Source: Sphingomonas alpina (lineage in GTDB: Bacteria > Pseudomonadota > Alphaproteobacteria > Sphingomonadales > Sphingomonadaceae). Taken from it: a stretch of 64,000 nt of DNA. The position numbers and the translations under genes are program-made. The number at the start of each line of letters is the position of its first letter. Position 1 is the stretch's first letter. Of this stretch, positions 59,562 through 64,000 are shown piece by piece. The notes below the pieces were generated by a model. That model had not been told where the DNA came from and ran no database searches. It saw nothing but the letters and a program-made list of their open reading frames with translations. Location of the stretch: NCBI RefSeq assembly GCF_014490665.1, contig NZ_CP061038.1, forward strand, positions 1,116,001-1,180,000. Direction: 5' to 3'.

Positions 59562-60727
59562 ATCCGGTCAGCGCCACGGCCGGTAACGCTGGGCCGTCCT
59601 GGTTCCAGCGCTTCCTGTTGCCGGGCTTCGCCTTCAAGGCAGTGGTGATCGGTGGCGGCTATGCCACCGGGCGTGAGCTTGCCGAATTCTTCCTGCCGAG
59701 CGGGCCGTGGGGCGGACTTGCCGCGATGCTGCTCGCCACCTTGTTGTGGAGCCTCATCTGTGCGGTGACGTTCGCGTTCGCGCACAAGATGGGCACGTTC
59801 GAGTATCGCAGCTTCTTCGAAAAGCTGCTCGGGCCCGGCTGGATCGCGTTCGAGATCGGCTATGTCCTGTTCGTCACGCTCATACTCGCGGTATTCGGCG
59901 CGGCGGCGGGCGCGATCGGCAGTGCGATGTTCGGCCTGCCGCCGATCATCGGCACGCTGTTCCTCGCGGCGTCGATCGCGCTGTTCGCGACCTTCGGCAA
60001 TGCGTCGGTCGAACGGCTGTTCAAATATGTCTCGTTCCTGCTCTACGGTGTCTACGCGCTGTTCATGGTGCTGGCGCTGAGCGATTTCGGGGATCTGATC
60101 GCGACCAATTTCAGGATTCCGGCACCAAGCGACGGTTGGGCATTGGGCGGGCTGACCTATGCCAGCTATAATGTCATTGGCGCGGTGGTGATCCTGCCGG
60201 TGGTGCGCCACATGACCAGCCGGCGCGACGCCGTGATCTCGGGGATTGTCGCAGGACCGCTGGCGATGGCGCCGGCGATCCTCTTCTTCATCTGCATGAT
60301 CGCCTTCTATCCGGCGATCATGCACGAGACGCTGCCGTCCGATTTCATGCTCAAGCAGCTCGAGCTGCCGCTGTTTCATCTGCTCTTTCAGGCGATGATC
60401 TTTGCCGCGCTGCTGGAAAGCGGAACCGGCTCGGTCCACGCGATCAACGAGCGCATCGACGCCGCGATGCGCGCACGCTGGCACAGACCGCTGAGCAACC
60501 GGGCGCGCGGAATCATCGCCGCCGGGATGCTGATCGGATGCATGTTCGTTGCCGATCGCTTCGGCCTGGTCGCGCTGATCTCGAGCGGCTACCGCGCGCT
60601 CGCCTATATCTTTCTCGCCATCTATGTCGTGCCGCTGCTCACCATCGGCGTCTTCCGACTGATCCGCCGCCATCCAGCCGAAAAGAAACAGGCGCCCCAA
60701 GGCGTCGTCGAGGGGATAATATCATGA
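59558..60727 (+). CDS. YkvI-family membrane permease
   Basis: A 389-residue inner-membrane protein of the COG3949/YkvI group (APC-like fold). About ten membrane helices; the opening FLLPGFAFKAVVIGGGYATGRELAEFF resembles the unwound first helix of amino acid transporters, and LLESGTGSVHAINERIDAAM is a conserved loop. Start overlaps the dgcN2 stop by 4 nt and its stop overlaps the hydrolase start (ATGA). The coupling points to transport of the DgcN2 substrate, perhaps a D-amino acid; not proven. Confidence 0.82.
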   Translation: MNPVSATAGNAGPSWFQRFLLPGFAFKAVVIGGGYATGRELAEFFLPSGPWGGLAAMLLATLLWSLICAVTFAFAHKMGTFEYRSFFEKLLGPGWIAFEIGYVLFVTLILAVFGAAAGAIGSAMFGLPPIIGTLFLAASIALFATFGNASVERLFKYVSFLLYGVYALFMVLALSDFGDLIATNFRIPAPSDGWALGGLTYASYNVIGAVVILPVVRHMTSRRDAVISGIVAGPLAMAPAILFFICMIAFYPAIMHETLPSDFMLKQLELPLFHLLFQAMIFAALLESGTGSVHAINERIDAAMRARWHRPLSNRARGIIAAGMLIGCMFVADRFGLVALISSGYRALAYIFLAIYVVPLLTIGVFRLIRRHPAEKKQAPQGVVEGIIS

Positions 60728-61809
60728 CACCGATCAGCGATCCGGGACTCCGGCCCGCCAGGAGTTCGCGCGTGAAGCGCTGGCTGAAGCGGATCGGACT
60801 GGGCTTGCTTGCGCTGGTGATCCTCGTGATCGTTGTGGGCGCAATCTATGAAGCGCTGAGCCGGTGGAATGCGGCGAGAAACTATCCGCCGCCCGGAAAG
60901 CTGGTCGATATCGGCGGGCGGCGTATGCATATCGATTGCCGCGGCAGCGGATCGCCGACGGTCATCTTCGAAGCCGGGCTGGGTACGGGTGGGTCGCTCG
61001 ACTGGACCCTGGTGCATGACAAGATCGCCAGTTTCACCCGCGCCTGTGCCTATGACCGCGCCGGCATCATGTGGAGCGACGCCAAATCCACGCCGCAGGA
61101 CGCCGCCGCCGTCGCCCAGGATCTGCATGCGACGCTGAAGGGCGCCGGGATCACCGATCCGCTGGTGCTGGTCGGGCATTCGATCGGTGGCCCGTACACC
61201 ACGACCTATGTCGGGAAATATGGCGATCAGGTTGCTGGACTGGTGATGGTCGATCCGTCCCATCCCGATCAGATCGTCCGGCTCGGGAAACTGGTGCACA
61301 CCAATCTCGATCCGAAACAATATCTCGGCATGATGAAGGCCGCCTCGGCCTTCTCCTGGACCGGTATCGTGCGCTTCCTGATGACGGGCGGCAAGGTACC
61401 GGCGCCTCGACGGGAAGCGACGGCAAAGGCGTCCGCCTATATCGGTACGTCGATCAAGGGCGCGCTGTCCGAAGTCGATGGTTTCGACCGGACGATGGAT
61501 CAGGCGCGCCAGGTCCGCAGTTTCGGCAATCGCCCCGTGATCGTGCTGACCGCGATGGCCCCGTTGACCCCGGATCAACTGAAAGGGATGGGCGTGACGC
61601 GCCAGGGCGGCGACCGTTTCAAGCAGGAATGGAAAACGCTCCACCAGGAACAGGCGCGCCTGTCGACGCGTGGCCGCGAACAGAGCGTGCCCGACGCGAC
61701 CCATTACATCCAGATCGACCGCCCCGACGTCGTGATCGCTGCGGTCAAGGATGTGGTCGATACGGTGCGTGCCGATGCGAAGCCAAAATCTGACGATCAG
61801 GCCCGGTAA
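60724..61809 (+). CDS. Membrane-anchored alpha/beta hydrolase
   Basis: A 361-residue alpha/beta-hydrolase with an N-terminal anchor (RIGLGLLALVILVIVVGAIY, about 22-41). The nucleophile elbow is VGHSIGGPY, the oxyanion region FEAGLGTGGSLDW, and the catalytic His in DATHYIQIDRPD. It begins at an ATG that overlaps the permease stop. The catalytic domain is probably periplasmic. In this cassette an ester- or amide-bearing amino acid derivative is a plausible substrate, but the fold alone does not tell. Confidence 0.85.
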   Translation: MTPISDPGLRPARSSRVKRWLKRIGLGLLALVILVIVVGAIYEALSRWNAARNYPPPGKLVDIGGRRMHIDCRGSGSPTVIFEAGLGTGGSLDWTLVHDKIASFTRACAYDRAGIMWSDAKSTPQDAAAVAQDLHATLKGAGITDPLVLVGHSIGGPYTTTYVGKYGDQVAGLVMVDPSHPDQIVRLGKLVHTNLDPKQYLGMMKAASAFSWTGIVRFLMTGGKVPAPRREATAKASAYIGTSIKGALSEVDGFDRTMDQARQVRSFGNRPVIVLTAMAPLTPDQLKGMGVTRQGGDRFKQEWKTLHQEQARLSTRGREQSVPDATHYIQIDRPDVVIAAVKDVVDTVRADAKPKSDDQAR

Positions 61810-61844
61810 GAGGCCAGTTTCAAACAATCGTGATGGGAGATGGA

Positions 61845-63476
61845 ATGATGAAGCGTTATCTGCTCGGCTCGGTGGCATGCCTGCTGCTCGTCTCGAACGC
61901 GCCGGCGCCGGACGCTGCTCCGGAATATGATATCGTGATCCGTGGCGGTCGCGTTCTCGATGGCGCCGGCAATCCCTGGGTGCGTGCGGATATCGCGGTC
62001 AAGAATGGCCGTGTGGTGCATGTCGGCAAGATTGCGGGCCGCGGCACGCGGGAGATCGACGCGACCGGCCGTTATGTCTCGCCTGGCTTTATCGACATGA
62101 TGGACCAGTCGGGCGGCGTGCTGCTCGAAAATGGCGATGCCGAGAACAAGCTGCGCATGGGCGTGACCACCGTCATTGCCGGCGAAGGCGGCACGCCGGT
62201 CGATGCCGCGGAGATCTCCAACTATTTCAAGAAGCTCGAAAGCCAGGGTATTTCGGTCAATTTCGGCACTTACTATGCGTCGCATCAGGCGCGGGAAAAG
62301 ATCATGGGCGATGCCGCGGGCGCGCCGACTCCCGCGCAGCTCGAGGCGATGCAAGGGGAAGTCAGGACCGCAATGCACGCAGGCGTGTTCGGGATCACCA
62401 GCGCGCTGATCTATCCGCCGAGCAGCTTTCAGACGACCGCGGACCTGGTCTCGCTCGCCAAGGTCGCAGGCCAGTGCAACGGCTTTTATGCAACGCATAT
62501 GCGCGACGAAAGTGCGAAGCTCGTCCCGGCGATCGAAGAAGCGATCGAGATCGGAGAAAAGGGCGGGGTGAAGGTCGAGATATTCCATCTCAAGGCCGCC
62601 TATGCGCCGGAATGGGGCAAGCTGATGCCGCAGGCGGTCGCGGCGATCAACGCGGCGCGGGCGCGGGGCGTGGATGTGGCCGCGGATCTCTATCCCTATA
62701 CGGCTGGCGGCACTGGCCTCGAAATCACTGCGCCGACCTGGGTCTGGGCCGATGGTGTCGAAAAGGGCATTGCGCGGCTGCGGGATCCCAAACAGCGCGA
62801 GCGGATGAAGAAGGACCTTGCGGCGGGTTCGATGCCGGGCTGGTCCAATCTGGTCCATGCCTCTGGCGGCTGGAGCAATGTGCGGCTCGCCAATGGCTTC
62901 AGCGCGAAATACGCGCAATATCACGGCCAGACCTTCGACAAGATCGGCGCGGCGCTGAAGCGCGACCCCGCCGATGCGGCATGGGATATCCTGCTCGAGG
63001 GGCTGCCCAACCGCTCCGTCGCGCTCTATTTCATGATCAACGAGAAGGATATCGAAACCGCGTTGCACCAGCCCTGGACCAGCATCGGCAGCGATGCGGC
63101 CGCATCGGTCAAGCTGGGTGGCATGGATGCGCTCGGCCTGCCGCATCCGCGCGCTTATGGCACCTTCCCGCGCGTCATCGCCGAATATGTGAAGCGCCGT
63201 CCGATCCTGTCGCTGGAAGACGCGGTGCGCAAGATGACCGGCTGGCCGGCGCAGCGCATGGGGTTGAGTGATCGCGGCCTGATCCGAGACGGCATGCATG
63301 CCGATATCGTGATCTTCGATCTGGCCAAGCTCGACGATGTCGCGAGCTGGGAAAAGCCGACCGCGCTGCCGACCGGGATCGACACTGTGATCGTCAACGG
63401 CGCGGTCACGATCGAGGGCGGCAAGCATACCGGCGCACGCAAGGGCGAGGTGCTCCGCCATAGCTGCGGCGATTGA
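61845..63476 (+). CDS. D-aminoacylase-like amidohydrolase lacking the HxH metal motif
   Basis: An exported 543-residue relative of N-acyl-D-amino-acid deacylases. MMKRYLLGSVACLLLVSNAPA is the signal. Where the paralogue at 33585 has PGFIDPHTHMGD this has PGFIDMMDQSGG, so both His of the first metal motif are gone. Remaining ligands persist: Glu in VIAGEGGTP, His in YATHMRDES, His in EIFHLKAAY, Asp in SIGSDAAAS. This matches a known D-aminoacylase subfamily that may use one metal. GGGAGA precedes the ATG at 61845. It lies 36 bp behind the hydrolase gene in the second DgcN cassette. Confidence 0.85.
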   Translation: MMKRYLLGSVACLLLVSNAPAPDAAPEYDIVIRGGRVLDGAGNPWVRADIAVKNGRVVHVGKIAGRGTREIDATGRYVSPGFIDMMDQSGGVLLENGDAENKLRMGVTTVIAGEGGTPVDAAEISNYFKKLESQGISVNFGTYYASHQAREKIMGDAAGAPTPAQLEAMQGEVRTAMHAGVFGITSALIYPPSSFQTTADLVSLAKVAGQCNGFYATHMRDESAKLVPAIEEAIEIGEKGGVKVEIFHLKAAYAPEWGKLMPQAVAAINAARARGVDVAADLYPYTAGGTGLEITAPTWVWADGVEKGIARLRDPKQRERMKKDLAAGSMPGWSNLVHASGGWSNVRLANGFSAKYAQYHGQTFDKIGAALKRDPADAAWDILLEGLPNRSVALYFMINEKDIETALHQPWTSIGSDAAASVKLGGMDALGLPHPRAYGTFPRVIAEYVKRRPILSLEDAVRKMTGWPAQRMGLSDRGLIRDGMHADIVIFDLAKLDDVASWEKPTALPTGIDTVIVNGAVTIEGGKHTGARKGEVLRHSCGD

Positions 63477-63507
63477 TACCAATGTGGCTTTGAGTGCATC
63501 TTCTTCT

Positions 63508-63591
63508 GTCATTCCCGCGAAAGCGGGAATCCCGCTTCTTCTCTTCTGTCTGCGAGAAAGGCAGCGGGATCCCCGCTTTCGCGGGGCTGAC
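63508..63591. repeat. Intergenic inverted repeat, GTCATTCCCGCGAAAG family
   Basis: Arms at 63508-63536 and 63563-63591 pair with few mismatches. It sits 32 bp after the D-aminoacylase-like gene and probably ends its transcript. Loop is pyrimidine-rich. Confidence 0.85.
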
Positions 63592-63650
63592 GGGGATGAG
63601 TTAGTCAGGCGTCACTGCGTCCACGCGATACCATGACAAAGGAAGAGTGC

Positions 63651-64000
63651 ATGATCCGACACATTTCCGGAACCGGTCTTGCGGGCCTGGCGCTGCTGTT
63701 CTCGGCGCCGGCCCAGGCCGACCCGGTTCCCGCCGCGATTTCCGGCCCCGCCGATCTCGGCACGGCGGTCTCGGCGCAGATCGCCTGCGCCGGGATCTTC
63801 GTGACCGGGCGGGCCGAAGCGGATGTGCTGCGCGACGATGTCCAGGCGCTCGCGCCCTTCACCAAAGCGGTCACCCTGGCGGTCGACCGCAAGGATCACA
63901 CCGTCACCGCATCGGCCCCCGGCGCCGTGACGCGCACGGCATTGTACCGGCCGGCAGTGGGCTGCACCTTGCTGACCGGCAAGACCAGCCGCGACACGCT
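63651..64000 (+). CDS. Serine hydrolase, beta-lactamase-related (5' part)
   Basis: Open to the right edge, 116 codons. MIRHISGTGLAGLALLFSAPAQA is a signal peptide. ACAGIFVTGRAEADVLRDDV and LYRPAVGCTLL resemble the N-terminal domain of the beta-lactamase-related family seen in sphingomonads (6-aminohexanoate-oligomer-hydrolase-like). The SxxK motif would lie beyond the window. GGAAGAG precedes the ATG; an in-frame ATG at 63633 is also possible. It follows the second DgcN cassette, separated by the repeat. Confidence 0.7.
   Translation, partial: MIRHISGTGLAGLALLFSAPAQADPVPAAISGPADLGTAVSAQIACAGIFVTGRAEADVLRDDVQALAPFTKAVTLAVDRKDHTVTASAPGAVTRTALYRPAVGCTLLTGKTSRDT

Overview
The window looks like chromosome from a Sphingomonas-type alphaproteobacterium. 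The supporting signs are high G+C with strong third-position G/C bias, three large TonB-dependent receptors, many short intergenic inverted repeats of the GTCATTCCCGCGAAAGCGGG type, and several outer-membrane or periplasmic hydrolases. No rRNA, tRNA or CRISPR array was seen. The assignment rests on sequence style and gene content, not on a database search.

Layout. 1-4.5 kb: 5' part of a phosphoketolase gene, divergent from an alternative oxidase and a flavodoxin-fold quinone reductase; then a DUF2147 protein and a COG3687 helical metalloprotein preceded by a 15-bp inverted repeat. 5-21 kb: three TonB receptors, a Tat-exported PhoD phosphatase, NAD synthetase, a ModE-like DNA-binding protein, two beta-lactamase-fold serine hydrolases and an AmpG-like permease. 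21.5-31 kb: a decayed IS5-family transposase, a PBP4 carboxypeptidase, an S9 peptidase broken by one frameshift, an amidohydrolase with a CIA30-like C-terminus, a TetR regulator divergent from a saccharopine-dehydrogenase-like oxidoreductase, and small proteins. A striking 11-bp tandem array lies at 31.16-31.36 kb. 31.5-38.1 kb: a tightly overlapping operon (dgcN, dgcA, N-acyl-D-amino-acid deacylase, dicarboxylate/amino-acid symporter, PhyH dioxygenase) behind a LysR regulator. 38.2-46.7 kb: a truncated dienelactone hydrolase, then a compact type IV secretion operon in vir order (virB2-3-4-6-8-9-10-11). 46.8-53.7 kb: an Asp/Asn beta-hydroxylase, a sulfotransferase with a Nif11-like N-terminus, an asparagine-synthetase-like enzyme lacking the glutaminase cysteine, a short convergent ORF resembling a lasso/RRE-type RiPP precursor, three phage Tail Collar proteins, a GNAT enzyme and a DUF6916 protein. 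53.7-64 kb: a beta-lactamase-fold/VanX fusion, a class A-like beta-lactamase without the usual Glu166, an XRE-cupin regulator, and a second DgcN cassette with a permease, an alpha/beta hydrolase and a D-aminoacylase-like protein; a further serine hydrolase starts at the right edge.

How the genes fit together. The main theme is turnover of D-amino acids and peptidoglycan fragments: AmpG, PBP4, a VanX fusion, several SxxK serine hydrolases, two D-acyl-amino-acid hydrolase homologues and two separate DgcN cassettes, each with its own transporter. The most novel-looking stretch is 46.8-53.7 kb, where possible RiPP-tailoring enzymes sit beside an unannotated-looking precursor and secreted-fibre-type Tail Collar proteins, with no recognisable leader peptidase or RRE protein. 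The T4SS next to it has no coupling protein or relaxase in view.
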